The notes: generated from the sequence alone by a model not told the origin. DNA of 64,000 nt from Burkholderiales bacterium (GCA_017302505.1 JAFLDH010000001.1:1-64000), one strand, 5' to 3'; shown: positions 34,236-44,621, counted from the first letter of the stretch. Made by a program: numbers and translations.

Positions 34236-36725
34236 ATGAAGACAAGCACCGTAGAAGTCGGCGAACTGGTCTCCAGCCTGAGCGCCGTGGGCGTGCAGCG
34301 CCAGATCGCGGCGCTGCCGGGCGTTCACCATGTCGACGTCAACTACGTCGCCGGCAGCGCCACCGTCCACTACGACGAGACAAAGAGCTCGCTGCAGGAC
34401 ATTCGCCAGCGCATCATCGACTGCGGCTACCACTGCCGCGGCGAGATGCTGCCCGCACACGTCTGCCCGCCGCAGGGGCATGCCGTTCACGCCGGGCATG
34501 AAGCCCAGGTCACGCATGACGCCCATGCCGGGCATGCCGCTCGTGGTCACGCGGCGCATGGCGCCGCGTCGGCCCCTTCCTCGACCCCGCTCACCACGAA
34601 GGCTCCGCCTGCCGCGCCGCATGCGGGGCACGCGGGCCACAGCGGGGAAGCCGCGCACCAGATGAGCGACATGATGCACGACATGGGCCACGCGCCCGGC
34701 ATGTCGATGCAGGACATGGCCAACGACATGCGCAACCGCTTCCTGGTCGCGCTGCTGTTCTCGATTCCGGTGTTCCTTTACTCGCCGATGGGCAAGATGT
34801 TCGGCGACTTCGCGACGCCGTTCGGGATGGAACGCAACCTGTTCCTGTTCATCGTCGCGACCGGCGCCATCGCTTACCCGGGCTGGCCGTTCTTCATCGC
34901 CGCCTGGCGCGCCGCACGCAACAAGGTGGCCAACATGGCGACGCTGGTGGCGCTGTCGGTCGGCACCGGGTACGTGTTCAGCATCGGCGCGACCTTCTTC
35001 TACGAAGGCGAGGTCTTCTACGAGGCGGCCGCCGTCCTGCTGGTGTTCATCCTGCTCGGCCATTGGCTGGAGATGCGCGCACGTGCGGGCGCGTCCGACG
35101 CAATTCGCGCGCTGATGGATCTGGCGCCGCCGATGGCCACCGTGCTGCGCAACGGCGTCGAGATCAAGGTCCCTACCTCCGAGGTGCTGGTCGGCGAGAC
35201 GGTGGTCATCAAGCCGGGCGACAAGATTCCGGTGGACGGAAAGATCATCGACGGCGCGTCACAGGTGGATGAATCGATGCTCACCGGTGAATCGATGCCG
35301 GTCAAGAAGGTGGTCGGCAACGCGGTGATCGGCGCGACCATCAACAAGAGCGGCAGCTTCCGCTACCAGGCCACCAAGGTCGGCGCCGACACCGCGCTGG
35401 CGCAGATCGTCAAGCTGGTGCAGGAGGCGCAGAACTCGAAGGCGCCGGGCCAGCTGCTCGCCGATCAGGCTTCGCAGTGGCTGGTTCTCATTGCCATCGT
35501 CGTCGGCCTGGCGACCTTCGCGGTGTGGTTCTGGGTGCTCGGCCAGCCGCTGCTGTTCGCCCTGACGCTCACGATCACCGTCTTCGTCATCGCCTGCCCC
35601 GACGCACTCGGGCTGGCCACACCGATGGCGATCATGGTCGGCACCGGTCTGGGCGCGATGAACGGCATCCTCTTCAAGAATGCCGCGGCGCTGGAGAACG
35701 CGACCAAGCTGACGGTGGTCGTCTTCGACAAGACCGGCACGCTGACACTGGGCCAGCCGGACGTGGTCGAGATGGTGCCGGCGCCGGGTGTGACGGAATC
35801 GCAGTTGCTTTCCACCGCGGCCGCGGTGGAGAGGTTCTCCGAGCACCCGCTCGCGCTGGCGGTGCTCAAGCGCGCCGGCCCGCAGACGTCGGAGAGGCCG
35901 GAGACCGCAACCGCCTTCACCAACATCGACGGCCAGGGCGCGCGCGCCAAGATTGGCGAAGAGGTCGTGCTGCTCGGCAACCGCAAGCTGATGGAGGCGG
36001 AGGGCATCGGCCTCGCCGAATTGACAGCCGAGGCAGCCCGCCTGCAGGGTGGCGGCCGCACGGTCGTCCACGTGGCACGCGGAGGCCGCCTGATCGGCCT
36101 GATCGCGATCGCCGATGCGGTGCGCCCGACTTCCAAGGCCACGATCGCCAAGCTGCAGGAGCGCGGCGTCAAGGTCGCGATGATCACCGGTGACAACCAG
36201 GCCACGGCCGAGCGCATAGGCAAGGAGCTCGGCATCGACATCGTGCTCGCCGACGTGCTGCCGGGTCAGAAGGCCTCGAAGATCAAGGAGCTGCAGGCTC
36301 AGGGGCACAAAGTCGCCATGGTCGGCGACGGCATCAACGATGCGCCGGCCCTGACGCAGGCCGATGTCGGCTTCGCCATCGGCGCGGGCACCGACGTGGC
36401 CATGGAAAGCGCGCAGGTGGTGCTGATGAAGAGCGACCCCTACGACGTCGTCGGTGCCATCGAACTGTCGCGCGCGACATTGCGCAAGATGCACCAGAAC
36501 CTGTGGTGGGCGGTTGGCTACAACGTGATCGCCTTCCCGCTGGCGGCCGGCGTGTTTTATCCGTTCACGCTGTCGCCCGAGGTCGCGGCGTTGTCGATGT
36601 CGGGCAGCTCGGCCATCGTCGCGATCAACGCGCTGATGCTCAAGCGCACCAAGCTTGCCGGAATCCGTAGTCCGCAACGTTCCACGGCCGCGCCCTCGCC
36701 GGTCGCGCACAGCGCGTCGGCCTGA
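34236..36725 (+). CDS. P1B-type metal ATPase with CPD motif and His-rich linker
   Basis: The 829-residue pump has a degenerate HMA-like N terminus ([20 protein letters not shown], no CxxC), then a His/Met-rich linker ([36 protein letters not shown]). The core has [10 protein letters not shown] (about 498), [10 protein letters not shown] and [16 protein letters not shown]. The transmembrane metal motif reads [10 protein letters not shown] (about 454), where copper pumps have CPC. The missing second cysteine should change metal selectivity. It is not the same subgroup as the copA at 19784 or the YHS-type pump at 56232. Transported metal cannot be named. Confidence 0.88.
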   Translation: MKTSTVEVGELVSSLSAVGVQRQIAALPGVHHVDVNYVAGSATVHYDETKSSLQDIRQRIIDCGYHCRGEMLPAHVCPPQGHAVHAGHEAQVTHDAHAGHAARGHAAHGAASAPSSTPLTTKAPPAAPHAGHAGHSGEAAHQMSDMMHDMGHAPGMSMQDMANDMRNRFLVALLFSIPVFLYSPMGKMFGDFATPFGMERNLFLFIVATGAIAYPGWPFFIAAWRAARNKVANMATLVALSVGTGYVFSIGATFFYEGEVFYEAAAVLLVFILLGHWLEMRARAGASDAIRALMDLAPPMATVLRNGVEIKVPTSEVLVGETVVIKPGDKIPVDGKIIDGASQVDESMLTGESMPVKKVVGNAVIGATINKSGSFRYQATKVGADTALAQIVKLVQEAQNSKAPGQLLADQASQWLVLIAIVVGLATFAVWFWVLGQPLLFALTLTITVFVIACPDALGLATPMAIMVGTGLGAMNGILFKNAAALENATKLTVVVFDKTGTLTLGQPDVVEMVPAPGVTESQLLSTAAAVERFSEHPLALAVLKRAGPQTSERPETATAFTNIDGQGARAKIGEEVVLLGNRKLMEAEGIGLAELTAEAARLQGGGRTVVHVARGGRLIGLIAIADAVRPTSKATIAKLQERGVKVAMITGDNQATAERIGKELGIDIVLADVLPGQKASKIKELQAQGHKVAMVGDGINDAPALTQADVGFAIGAGTDVAMESAQVVLMKSDPYDVVGAIELSRATLRKMHQNLWWAVGYNVIAFPLAAGVFYPFTLSPEVAALSMSGSSAIVAINALMLKRTKLAGIRSPQRSTAAPSPVAHSASA

Positions 36726-36746
36726 GGCGCACGCCAGGTTGCAGCA

Positions 36747-38069
36747 ATGACGCAGCCACGCCGCACCGCACAGCAGCCATCGCCGGCAGTGCTCGCGCTG
36801 GGGGCGTGGCAACTGGTCTGGCTGGCGGCCGCGGTCTTCGTCGTTTCCGCAGGCTATGGCGCGCTGATGCCGTTGCTGCCGGCCTGGCTGACACCGCTGA
36901 TGGCGGCCGACGGCAAAGCCGAAGTCGCGCGCCATGTCGGCCTGCTCAGCGGCCTGTACGCCGCCGGGGTGCTGGTCGGCGCGCCGCTGTGGGGCCTGGT
37001 CTCCGATCGCTCGGGCCGTGGCCGCATCCTGTTGATCGGACTCGTCGGCTACGTCGCCAGCCTGCTGCCCTTGTTGCGGCCCGACTGGATCGGGCTCGCC
37101 GGCATCTATGCGTCGCGCGGGGCCACCGGCTTCTTCGTCGCCGCCGTCGTGCCCGTGGTGCCGGCGCTCGTCGCCGAGCACACGCCGCAGGAGCAGCGTG
37201 CTCGCCGGTTCGCCTGGCTCGGCGCGATGTCGCTGCTGGGCTTCCTGTTCGGACCGGGTCTCGACGCAGCCGCCACACAGGTGTCCGCCACGCTCGCCCA
37301 GTTCGGTGCCGGTGCCTTCGATCCGACGGATCTTGTCATCGTGATCTCGGCGGCGCTGGGTGCACTGATGATGTTGGGACTGGCGGCCACCCTGCCACGC
37401 GCCGCGCCGGCCGCGCTCGAGGAGGACACGAAGGCCCCATCGGTCGAGCGTCGCCGTGCGATGGCGCTGTGGGGGCTGAACGGCGCGGTCATGTTCGTGC
37501 TGTCGGGCTTCGAGCTCGGCATCGTGCTGCAGGGCCAGCAGCATCCGGCGCTGTCGTCGCGCGAAATATCGCTGATGTTCGCGCAGTGCAGCCTGGTGAT
37601 GCTCGGCGTGAACGCGATGCTGTTCTTCACCGGGCTGCTCGAGCGTGCCGCCGGCCGCGGCGTGATGGCGGCCGGACTCGTACTGGCGATCGCCGGGCTG
37701 GCGCTGTTGGCACAGCACCGCAGCAACGCCTGGATGTACGTGGGCGTCAGTCTCACCGCCGCGGGCACCGGACTCGTGCTGCCGACGGTCTCGTACCTTG
37801 CGGCCGGAGCCTCCCGGCGACGCCTCGGCGCGACGATGGGTGGATTGGCCGCGGCGGCGGGCTTCGGCCAGACGCTGGGCTCGGCGGCCGCCGGCTGGCT
37901 GTTCGGCGCGGTCGCCCAGCTCAGCTTCGCGTGGCTCGCGCTGCCGCTGCTGGCCACGCTGGGCAGCCTGATCGCGCGGCCCGCGTGGTGGTCGGCCCAG
38001 CAAGCTCTGCCGCAGCTGCATCGCGTTCCCCCGGACCCGCTTTCCCAACGACATCACCAGGAGCCCTGA
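36747..38069 (+). CDS. MFS transporter (TetA-like drug/metal exporter)
   Basis: A 440-residue protein with about twelve hydrophobic segments and the MFS loop motif GAPLWGLVSDRSGRGRILLI after helix 2. VVPALVAEHTPQEQRARRFA in the middle fits the drug:H+ antiporter group. Substrate unknown. It follows the metal ATPase by 21 bases. Confidence 0.82.
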   Translation: MTQPRRTAQQPSPAVLALGAWQLVWLAAAVFVVSAGYGALMPLLPAWLTPLMAADGKAEVARHVGLLSGLYAAGVLVGAPLWGLVSDRSGRGRILLIGLVGYVASLLPLLRPDWIGLAGIYASRGATGFFVAAVVPVVPALVAEHTPQEQRARRFAWLGAMSLLGFLFGPGLDAAATQVSATLAQFGAGAFDPTDLVIVISAALGALMMLGLAATLPRAAPAALEEDTKAPSVERRRAMALWGLNGAVMFVLSGFELGIVLQGQQHPALSSREISLMFAQCSLVMLGVNAMLFFTGLLERAAGRGVMAAGLVLAIAGLALLAQHRSNAWMYVGVSLTAAGTGLVLPTVSYLAAGASRRRLGATMGGLAAAAGFGQTLGSAAAGWLFGAVAQLSFAWLALPLLATLGSLIARPAWWSAQQALPQLHRVPPDPLSQRHHQEP

Positions 38070-38071
38070 CC

Positions 38072-38686
38072 ATGCGCCACTTCCTCGTCGCCCTTCTTGC
38101 CGCGCTGACGCTCGCGCTGTCCGGCTGCGGCTACAACACCTTCCAGTCGACCGACGAACAGATCAAGGCCAGCTGGTCGGAGGTGCTCAACCAGTACCAG
38201 CGCCGCGCCGACCTGATCCCGAACATCGTCGCCACCGTCAAGGGCGAGGCCAACTTCGAGCAGGAAACGCTGACCAAGGTGATCGAGGCACGCGCCAAGG
38301 CGACCTCGATCCAGGCCACGCCGGAGCTGGTCAACAACCCCGAGGCGTTCAACAAGTTCCAGGCCGCGCAGGGCGAGCTGTCGAGCGCGCTGTCGCGCCT
38401 GCTCGTGGTCAGCGAGAACTACCCCAGCCTGAAGGCCAATCAGGGCTTCCAGGACCTGCGCGTTCAACTCGAAGGCACCGAGAACCGGATCGCCGTGGCG
38501 CGCGGCCGCTATGTGAAGGCCGTGCAGGACTACAACATCGCCGTCCGCACTTTTCCGAGCAACTTGACGGCAATGGTGTTCGGCTACGGCGTCAAGGCCA
38601 ACTTCAGCGTCGCCGACGAGGCGGCGCTTGCGGTGCCGCCGAAGGTCGATCTCGGTGGCATCGGCGCCTCGGGGGCCAGGAAGTGA
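38072..38686 (+). CDS. lemA: LemA-family lipoprotein
   Basis: The 204-residue protein has a lipobox (LALSGCGY) and the LemA core: SWSEVLNQYQRRADLIPNIV, ANFEQETLTKVIEARAKA, QDLRVQLEGTENRIAVARGR, YNIAVRTFPSNL. LemA proteins sit at the envelope with coiled-coil domains. Here the gene overlaps (GTGA) the first of two TPM-domain genes, a frequent LemA-TPM-TPM arrangement of unclear function. Confidence 0.92.
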   Translation: MRHFLVALLAALTLALSGCGYNTFQSTDEQIKASWSEVLNQYQRRADLIPNIVATVKGEANFEQETLTKVIEARAKATSIQATPELVNNPEAFNKFQAAQGELSSALSRLLVVSENYPSLKANQGFQDLRVQLEGTENRIAVARGRYVKAVQDYNIAVRTFPSNLTAMVFGYGVKANFSVADEAALAVPPKVDLGGIGASGARK

Positions 38687-39564
38687 CAGCAGCCCGCGTC
38701 CCGGTCGGGCGCTTCCTGCGCCGGCTCGCCGTCGTGGGGCTCCTGTGCTCGGCCGCACTCGGCGCGGCAGCCCAGGACCTCGTGCCGGTGCCGCCTCTGC
38801 AAGGTCGGGTGACCGACCTGACCGGTACGCTGACGGCAGCGCAGCGCGCAGCGCTGGAGCAAACGCTGCGTGCGTTCGAGGAGCGCAAGGGCACGCAGAT
38901 CGCCGTGCTGATGGTGCCGACCACGCGGCCGGAGGCGATCGAACCCTTCGCGCTGCGGGTGGTAGAGCAATGGAAGCTGGGCCGGCGCAAGGTCGACGAC
39001 GGCGCGTTGCTGCTCGTCGCGAAGGACGATCGCGCCGTCCGTATCGAAGTCGGTTACGGGATCGAAGGCGCACTGAACGACGCGACGGCAGCACGGATCA
39101 TCGCGGAAGTCATCACCCCCCGGTTCCGGCAGGGCGACTTTGATGGGGGCCTCACGGCAGGGCTCGATCAGATCATGCGCGTGCTCGATGGCGAGGCCCT
39201 GCCGCCGCCGACCCGACGACGCGGCGCTGCAGCGGCCGACAACGGCCTCGGTCAAAGCTGGCCCGTGCTGTTCATCGTCGCGCTGGTGCTCGGCGGCGTG
39301 TTGCGGCAGGTACTGGGGCGGGTGCCCGGGGCCCTGGTGGTCGGCGGCGTGCTGGGCGTCGTCGCCTGGTTCGTGCTCGGCACCCTGGCCGTCGCAGCGA
39401 TCGCGGGCCTGGCCGGCTTCTTCGTCACGCTGCTGGGCATCGGCATGGGTGGCCACGGCGGCATGCACGGGCACGGCGGACGCCGGGGCGGTGGCTTCGG
39501 CGGAGGCGGTTTCCGTGGCGGCGGTGGCGGTTTTGGCGGAGGCGGTGCCTCCGGCAGGTGGTGA
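38683..39564 (+). CDS. TPM-domain (YgcG-type) secreted membrane protein
   Basis: The 293-residue protein has a signal peptide (VVGLLCSAALGAAAQ), a TPM domain (VTDLTGTLTAAQRAALEQTL, then VGYGIEGALNDATAARIIAE), two membrane segments and a Gly-rich tail (FGGGGFRGGGGGFGGGGASG) typical of YgcG. The GTG start overlaps the lemA stop. It probably anchors a TPM/thylakoid-repair type phosphatase fold outside the membrane. Confidence 0.88.
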   Translation: MTAARVPVGRFLRRLAVVGLLCSAALGAAAQDLVPVPPLQGRVTDLTGTLTAAQRAALEQTLRAFEERKGTQIAVLMVPTTRPEAIEPFALRVVEQWKLGRRKVDDGALLLVAKDDRAVRIEVGYGIEGALNDATAARIIAEVITPRFRQGDFDGGLTAGLDQIMRVLDGEALPPPTRRRGAAAADNGLGQSWPVLFIVALVLGGVLRQVLGRVPGALVVGGVLGVVAWFVLGTLAVAAIAGLAGFFVTLLGIGMGGHGGMHGHGGRRGGGFGGGGFRGGGGGFGGGGASGRW

Positions 39565-39566
39565 CC

Positions 39567-40064
39567 ATGGACCTCGCGCGACTCCTGCGCCACCTGGCAA
39601 CGACCTCCGCGCGCGTGCGCCGCGCCTTCCCCGCATCCGCCCTGACCTCGATCGAGCGGGCGATCGCCGCGAGCGAGGCCACCCATGCGGGAGAGATCCG
39701 GTTCGTCGTCGAAGGCGCGCTCGATGGCCTGCCGCTGCTGCGGGGCCAGACGGCGCGCGAACGCGCCATCGAACTCTTCGCGCGACTGCACGTCTGGGAC
39801 ACCGAACACAACACCGGCGTGCTGATCTACGTACTGCTGGCGGACCGGCGGGTCGAGATCGTCGCCGACCGAGGCATCCATGCCAAGGCCGGCGCCGAGG
39901 CCTGGTCCACGATCTGCCGCGGCATGGAAACGCACTTCGGCACCGGCGACTTCGGCCGCGGCGCCGTCCAGGGCATCGAGGCCGTCACGCAGCTGGTGAC
40001 GCGCCATTTCCCGCTCGCGCCCGGCGACCGCAACGAGTTGCCCGACGCGCCGCTCCTGCTCTGA
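39567..40064 (+). CDS. TPM-domain protein, second copy
   Basis: A 165-residue protein with the TPM fold but no signal peptide: IERAIAASEATHAGEIRFVV, HNTGVLIYVLLADRRVEIVA, FGRGAVQGIEAVTQLVTRHF. It starts two bases after the preceding stop (ATG 39567, with AGGTGG upstream). The LemA-TPM-TPM trio is probably one functional unit at the inner membrane. Confidence 0.85.
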   Translation: MDLARLLRHLATTSARVRRAFPASALTSIERAIAASEATHAGEIRFVVEGALDGLPLLRGQTARERAIELFARLHVWDTEHNTGVLIYVLLADRRVEIVADRGIHAKAGAEAWSTICRGMETHFGTGDFGRGAVQGIEAVTQLVTRHFPLAPGDRNELPDAPLLL

Positions 40065-40086
40065 ACACACACCAGAAGGGGACTCC

Positions 40087-41445
40087 ATGCAACTGCAATT
40101 CCTCGGCGCCACCGGCACCGTCACCGGCTCGAAGTACCTGCTGTGCCACGAGGGTGCGACGCTGCTCGTCGACTGCGGCCTGTTCCAGGGCTACAAGCAA
40201 CTGCGGCTGCGCAACTGGGCGCCGATGCCGGTGCCGGCCGCCGGCATCGACGCGATCGTGCTGACGCACGCCCACATCGACCACAGCGGCTACGTGCCGC
40301 TGCTGGCACGGCAGGGTTTCAAGGGCAAGGTCTACTGCACGGAAGCAACCTACGAGCTGTGTCGCATCCTGCTGCCCGACAGCGGCCACCTGCAGGAGGA
40401 GGAAGCCGAGTACGCCAACCGGCGCGGCTACTCCAAGCACAAGCCGGCGCTGCCGCTGTACACCCGCGAGGACGCCGAGCGCTGTCTGAAGCAGTTCTTG
40501 CCGCGGCCCTTTGGCACCGCCTGGAACCCGGCGCCCGGCCTGCAGGCGCGCCTGGACCCGTCCGGGCACATGCTGGGCTCGGCCTTCGTGAAGATCGACG
40601 ACGATCGGCGCTCGATCCTGTTCTCCGGCGACATCGGTCGTCCGAACGACCTGGTGCTGGCCGCGCCGGCCCGCGTCCCGGGTGCCGACTTCGCCGTGGT
40701 CGAGTCCACCTACGGCGACCGCCAGCACGAGGCGAGCGATCCGCTGCTCAAGCTTGGCGAGGTCATCAACCGCACGGCCGCTCGCGGCGGTGTCGTGGTG
40801 ATTCCGGCCTTCGCAGTGGGCCGCGCGCAGAACCTGATGTACTGCATCCACCTGCTCAAGGAGCGCGGCATCATCCACCATCTGCCGGTCTACCTCGACA
40901 GCCCGATGGCCACCGACGCGACGCGCATCTACCACGCGCACCGCAGCGAGCACCGGCTGAGCCCCGAGCAATGCGAGGCCATGTGCCGTGCGGCGACGAT
41001 CGTCAACAAGCCCGACGACTCGCGCGCGCTGAGCGCACGGCGTGGCCCGATGGTCATCATCTCGGCCAGCGGCATGGCCACAGGCGGGCGCGTCGTCCAC
41101 CACCTGAAGGCCTTCGCACCGGACCGCCGCAACACGATCCTGTTCGCGGGCTACCAGGCTGGCGGCACCCGTGGTGCCGCCATCCTCCAAGGTGCCACCT
41201 CGGTGCGCATCCATGGCGAGGACGTGCCGATCCAGGCCGAGGTGGCAGCGCTGGACAGCCTGTCCGCGCACGCAGACGCCGGCGAGATCCTGCAGTGGCT
41301 GCGCGGCTTCGACGCGCCGCCGGCGCAGACCTTCATCACCCACGGTGAACCGGCGGCGGCCGACGCGATGCGCTCGCGCATCGAGCGCGAGCTGCACTGG
41401 CCGTGCCGCGTGCCCGACTATCTGGAAACGGTGGAGCTGGAATGA
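40087..41445 (+). CDS. MBL/beta-CASP RNA nuclease-like protein
   Basis: The 452-residue protein is a complete metallo-beta-lactamase plus beta-CASP enzyme: LTHAHIDHSGYVPLL (HxHxDH), DPSGHMLGSAFV, FSGDIGRPNDLV, VESTYGDR, ISASGMATGGRVVHHL, and the RMMBL tail LDSLSAHADAGEILQWL. This group (COG1236, CPSF-like) acts on RNA. The stop overlaps the start of the phosphorylase gene, so RNA degradation and nucleotide phosphorolysis are translationally linked here. Confidence 0.9.
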   Translation: MQLQFLGATGTVTGSKYLLCHEGATLLVDCGLFQGYKQLRLRNWAPMPVPAAGIDAIVLTHAHIDHSGYVPLLARQGFKGKVYCTEATYELCRILLPDSGHLQEEEAEYANRRGYSKHKPALPLYTREDAERCLKQFLPRPFGTAWNPAPGLQARLDPSGHMLGSAFVKIDDDRRSILFSGDIGRPNDLVLAAPARVPGADFAVVESTYGDRQHEASDPLLKLGEVINRTAARGGVVVIPAFAVGRAQNLMYCIHLLKERGIIHHLPVYLDSPMATDATRIYHAHRSEHRLSPEQCEAMCRAATIVNKPDDSRALSARRGPMVIISASGMATGGRVVHHLKAFAPDRRNTILFAGYQAGGTRGAAILQGATSVRIHGEDVPIQAEVAALDSLSAHADAGEILQWLRGFDAPPAQTFITHGEPAAADAMRSRIERELHWPCRVPDYLETVELE

Positions 41446-42980
41446 CTTCGGCTACCACCCCGCCCCACGGCGACGACGCCGAGAACCGCTTGCGCGCCTG
41501 GCGCACGGGCATCGACACCTACCGGGAGCCGGTGGTCTACATGCACCGCGACTGCGCTGTTTGCCGATCCGAGGGCTTCACGACGCAGGCTCGCGTGCAA
41601 CTGACCGCGGGCCAGCGCAGCATCGTCGCCACGCTCAGCGTCGTCGACGGACCGTGGCTGGGACAGGGTGTTGCGGGCCTGTCCGATGCAGCGTGGACGT
41701 CACTGTGTGCCACGCCTGGTGAATGGCTCAGCGTCAGCCATGCACCGGTGCTCGACTCGCTCAGCCATGTCCGCGCCAAGGTCTACGGCCAGCGCCTCGG
41801 TGCCGGCGCCTTTCGCGCCGTCATCGGCGACATCGCGGCCGGCCGCTACGCCGATCTGCACCTGGCCACCTTCATCACCGCCTGCGCCGGCGACCGCCTC
41901 GATCTCGACGAGACCGTCTCGTTAACACGGGCGATGATCGACGTGGGCGAACGGCTGGCATGGGGCCGCGACAGGGTCGTCGACAAACATTGCGTCGGCG
42001 GCCTGCCCGGCAACCGCACGACGCTGCTCGTCGTGCCCATCGTCGCGGCCTGCGGGCTGACGATGCCCAAGACCTCGTCGCGTGCGATCACGTCCCCCGC
42101 GGGCACCGCAGACACGATGGAGGTACTGGCCCCGGTCGACCTCGGCATCGCCGCGATGCGGCGCACGGTGGAACGCACCGGCGCCTGCATCGTCTGGGGA
42201 GGTTCGGTCCGGCTGAGCCCGGCCGACGACATCCTGATTCGTGTCGAGCGTCCGCTCGATCTCGACAGCGAGGGCCAGCTGGTCGCCTCCGTGTTGTCCA
42301 AGAAGGCTGCGGCCGGCTCGACGCACGTGCTGATCGACTTGCCGGTCGGGCCGACGGCCAAGGTCCGCAGCGCCGAGGCTGCACAGACGCTCGGGCGCCG
42401 GCTCGTCGAGGTTGGCCGGGCCATCGGATTGCAGGTGGCGTTGCGCGTCACCGACGGCCAGCAGCCGGTCGGGCGCGGCATCGGCCCGGCGCTGGAGGCG
42501 CGCGACGTGCTGGCCGTGCTGCGCCGACAGGCCGACGCGCCAGACGATTTGAGACAGCGCGCCTTGCGTCTGGCTGGCGACGTCCTCGAGCTGGGCGGCG
42601 CGGCCCCGGAAGGCCACGGCCTGCGCCTGGCGACCGAGGTTCTGGCCGACGACCGGGCCTGGTCGAAGTTCGCCGCCATCTGCGAAGCCCAGGGCGGCCT
42701 GCGCGAGCTGCCACTGGCGTCGCACCGGCGGGTCGTCGAGGCACGCGCGAGGGGGCGCATCACGGCGATCGACAACCGCGTGCTTTCGCGCGCCGCCAAA
42801 CTCGCCGGCGCCCCGAAGGCAGCGGCCGCCGGCGTCGACGTGCACGCCCGCCTCGGCGACATCGTGCAGCCCGGGCAGCCACTCTTCACGCTGCATGCGC
42901 AGGCTCCGGGAGAACTGGCTTACGCGCAGCAATACATCGAAACCCGTCCCCCCATCTTCCAGATCTCGGAGCTGTCTTGA
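41442..42980 (+). CDS. AMP/thymidine phosphorylase family protein (archaeal-type)
   Basis: The 512-residue protein has the extra N-terminal domain of archaeal AMP phosphorylases. The phosphorylase core has VDKHCVGGLPGNRTTLLVVP (phosphate loop with Lys-His), MPKTSSRAITSPAGTADTME and a C-terminal barrel-like domain. These motifs match the DeoA-related enzymes that release ribose 1,5-bisphosphate from AMP or deoxyribose-1-phosphate from thymidine. ATG 41442 overlaps the previous stop (ATGA) and its own TGA overlaps the TTG start of the PRPP synthetase gene. Substrate is inferred, not proven. RuBisCO and ribose-1,5-bisphosphate isomerase are not in the window. Confidence 0.88.
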   Translation: MTSATTPPHGDDAENRLRAWRTGIDTYREPVVYMHRDCAVCRSEGFTTQARVQLTAGQRSIVATLSVVDGPWLGQGVAGLSDAAWTSLCATPGEWLSVSHAPVLDSLSHVRAKVYGQRLGAGAFRAVIGDIAAGRYADLHLATFITACAGDRLDLDETVSLTRAMIDVGERLAWGRDRVVDKHCVGGLPGNRTTLLVVPIVAACGLTMPKTSSRAITSPAGTADTMEVLAPVDLGIAAMRRTVERTGACIVWGGSVRLSPADDILIRVERPLDLDSEGQLVASVLSKKAAAGSTHVLIDLPVGPTAKVRSAEAAQTLGRRLVEVGRAIGLQVALRVTDGQQPVGRGIGPALEARDVLAVLRRQADAPDDLRQRALRLAGDVLELGGAAPEGHGLRLATEVLADDRAWSKFAAICEAQGGLRELPLASHRRVVEARARGRITAIDNRVLSRAAKLAGAPKAAAAGVDVHARLGDIVQPGQPLFTLHAQAPGELAYAQQYIETRPPIFQISELS

Positions 42981-43936
42981 GACCGATCGTCTTCCATCTG
43001 CCCGGCGACGAGGCCTTTGCCGACCGGCTGGTGCGTGCGCTGCAGGGCGAACGTGCCGGGCTGGAACGGCACCGCTTTCCGGACTGCGAATCGCTGGTCC
43101 GCCTGGATGCGGACGTGACGGACCGGACCGTCGTGATTACATGCAGCCTGGCGCGGCCCGACGAGAAGACCTTGCCGCTACTGTTCGCGGCCGATGCCGC
43201 GCGCGACCTCGGCGCGGCGAAGGTGCTGCTCGCGGCGCCCTACCTCGCCTACCTGCGGCAGGACCGGCGCTTCCACGCCGGCGAGGCGGTGACGTCGCGC
43301 TCCTACGCAGCGCTGCTGTCGGCCGCCTTCGATGGGCTCGTGACGGCCGATCCGCACCTGCACCGCTACCACGCACTCGACGAGATCTACCGCATTCCGA
43401 CACGGGTCGTGCACACGGCGCCGCTGATCGCCCGCTGGGTCGCGGCACATGTCGAACGCCCGCTGCTGATCGGCCCCGACTCGGAGAGCGAGCAATGGGT
43501 CGCGCAGGTCGCTGCCGCCGCCGGTGCCCCCTGGACCGTGCTGCAGAAGATCCGCCGCGGCGACCGCGATGTCGAGGTCAGCCTGCCGGACGTGTCGGCC
43601 TGGCCCGACCGCCAGCCGGTGCTGGTCGACGACATCGTCTCGAGCGCACGTACCATGATCCAGGCGGTGGCCAGCGTGCGCCGCGTCGGATTGCCGGCGC
43701 CGCTGTGCATCGGGGTGCATGCGCTGTTTGCGCCGGGCGCGTACGAGGAACTGCTGGCCAGCCGGCCGGCCCGCGTGCTCAGCTGCGACACGGTGCCGCA
43801 CCCATCCAACGAGATCAGCGTGGTCGAACCGATGGCGCGCGCGCTGGAGGAGTTGATGGACGGGCAAGGAACGACCCTGCTGGAGGCCCGAGCGGCGGCC
43901 GAATTGGGCTGGCGCCCGGTCACGCGCAAGCCATGA
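42977..43936 (+). CDS. Ribose-phosphate pyrophosphokinase-like protein
   Basis: The 319-residue protein shows the Prs fold: FPDCESLVRL near the N terminus, APYLAYLRQDRRFHAGEAVT (the ATP-binding flexible loop region), a KIRRGDRDVEVSLPDV segment and VLVDDIVSSARTMIQAV, a typical PRPP-binding loop. It starts with a rare TTG that overlaps the preceding stop (TTGA). It would interconvert ribose 5-phosphate and PRPP next to the phosphorylase, so the two probably act on the same pentose pool. Divergent from housekeeping PrsA. Confidence 0.88.
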   Translation: MRPIVFHLPGDEAFADRLVRALQGERAGLERHRFPDCESLVRLDADVTDRTVVITCSLARPDEKTLPLLFAADAARDLGAAKVLLAAPYLAYLRQDRRFHAGEAVTSRSYAALLSAAFDGLVTADPHLHRYHALDEIYRIPTRVVHTAPLIARWVAAHVERPLLIGPDSESEQWVAQVAAAAGAPWTVLQKIRRGDRDVEVSLPDVSAWPDRQPVLVDDIVSSARTMIQAVASVRRVGLPAPLCIGVHALFAPGAYEELLASRPARVLSCDTVPHPSNEISVVEPMARALEELMDGQGTTLLEARAAAELGWRPVTRKP

Positions 43937-43948
43937 GGGAGACATCCC

Positions 43949-44563
43949 GTGCTGCGCGGCGCACTCGAATCCGGGCTGATGCGCACGCTGCTGCGGCGGG
44001 CCGACAGCCGCGCGTTCCCGGTCGTGGTCGGCACCGTGGCGCTTGCTGCGACGTTGTCGATGTCCGTACCCTTTGCAACCCTGCTGGTCGCGGCGGTGCT
44101 GATGGCGCGGCGCCGCTGGGGCACGATCGCCGTGGGGGCCAGTCTGGGCGCAGCGCTGGGCGCGGCCGTGCTGTACCTGGTGTTCCACCACCTCGGCTGG
44201 GCCCGGCTGTTTGCCGCCTACCCCGAGGTCGTGCGTTCGTCCGCCTGGAGCGACGCAACCCGCTGGTTGTCCGCCTACGGCGTCCTGGCCTTGCTTGCCA
44301 TCGCCGCCACGCCGCTGCCGCTGACCCCGGCGCTGATGTTCGCCGGCATCTCCCGGCTGCCGATCATCGAGGTGGTGCTCGCGCTGTGGATCGGCAAACT
44401 CGCGAAGTACCTCGTCTACGCCTGGCTGGCCTCGCGCTTTCCGGAGCGTGCGCTGCAGCGCGGTCAGCGGCATGCCGAAACACTGCGCGTCATCGTCGCC
44501 CGTGCCCTGTCGCCCACGCCGGCTCGGCGGGACGACACCACGTCGTCCGGGGAACTGCGGTGA
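43949..44563 (+). CDS. VTT/DedA-like membrane protein
   Basis: A 204-residue protein with four to five membrane segments. The stretch ATPLPLTPALMFAGISRLPI followed by VLALWIGKLAKYLVYAWLAS matches the core of the VTT (SNARE-associated/YqaA) family, linked to lipid scrambling and membrane homeostasis. The GTG start follows GAGGGAGA. Confidence 0.7.
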   Translation: MLRGALESGLMRTLLRRADSRAFPVVVGTVALAATLSMSVPFATLLVAAVLMARRRWGTIAVGASLGAALGAAVLYLVFHHLGWARLFAAYPEVVRSSAWSDATRWLSAYGVLALLAIAATPLPLTPALMFAGISRLPIIEVVLALWIGKLAKYLVYAWLASRFPERALQRGQRHAETLRVIVARALSPTPARRDDTTSSGELR

Positions 44564-44621
44564 TGACGCCTGGCGGGCCGCCGGCCCGACCGACCGACAC
44601 CATCCTGCAGGAGTCGTGCTG

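Noticed and set aside
35259..38057. A 932-codon minus-strand frame opposite the CPD ATPase and MFS genes
   Set aside because: Shadow frame: Arg/Gln/His-rich with no domain, start or ribosome site.
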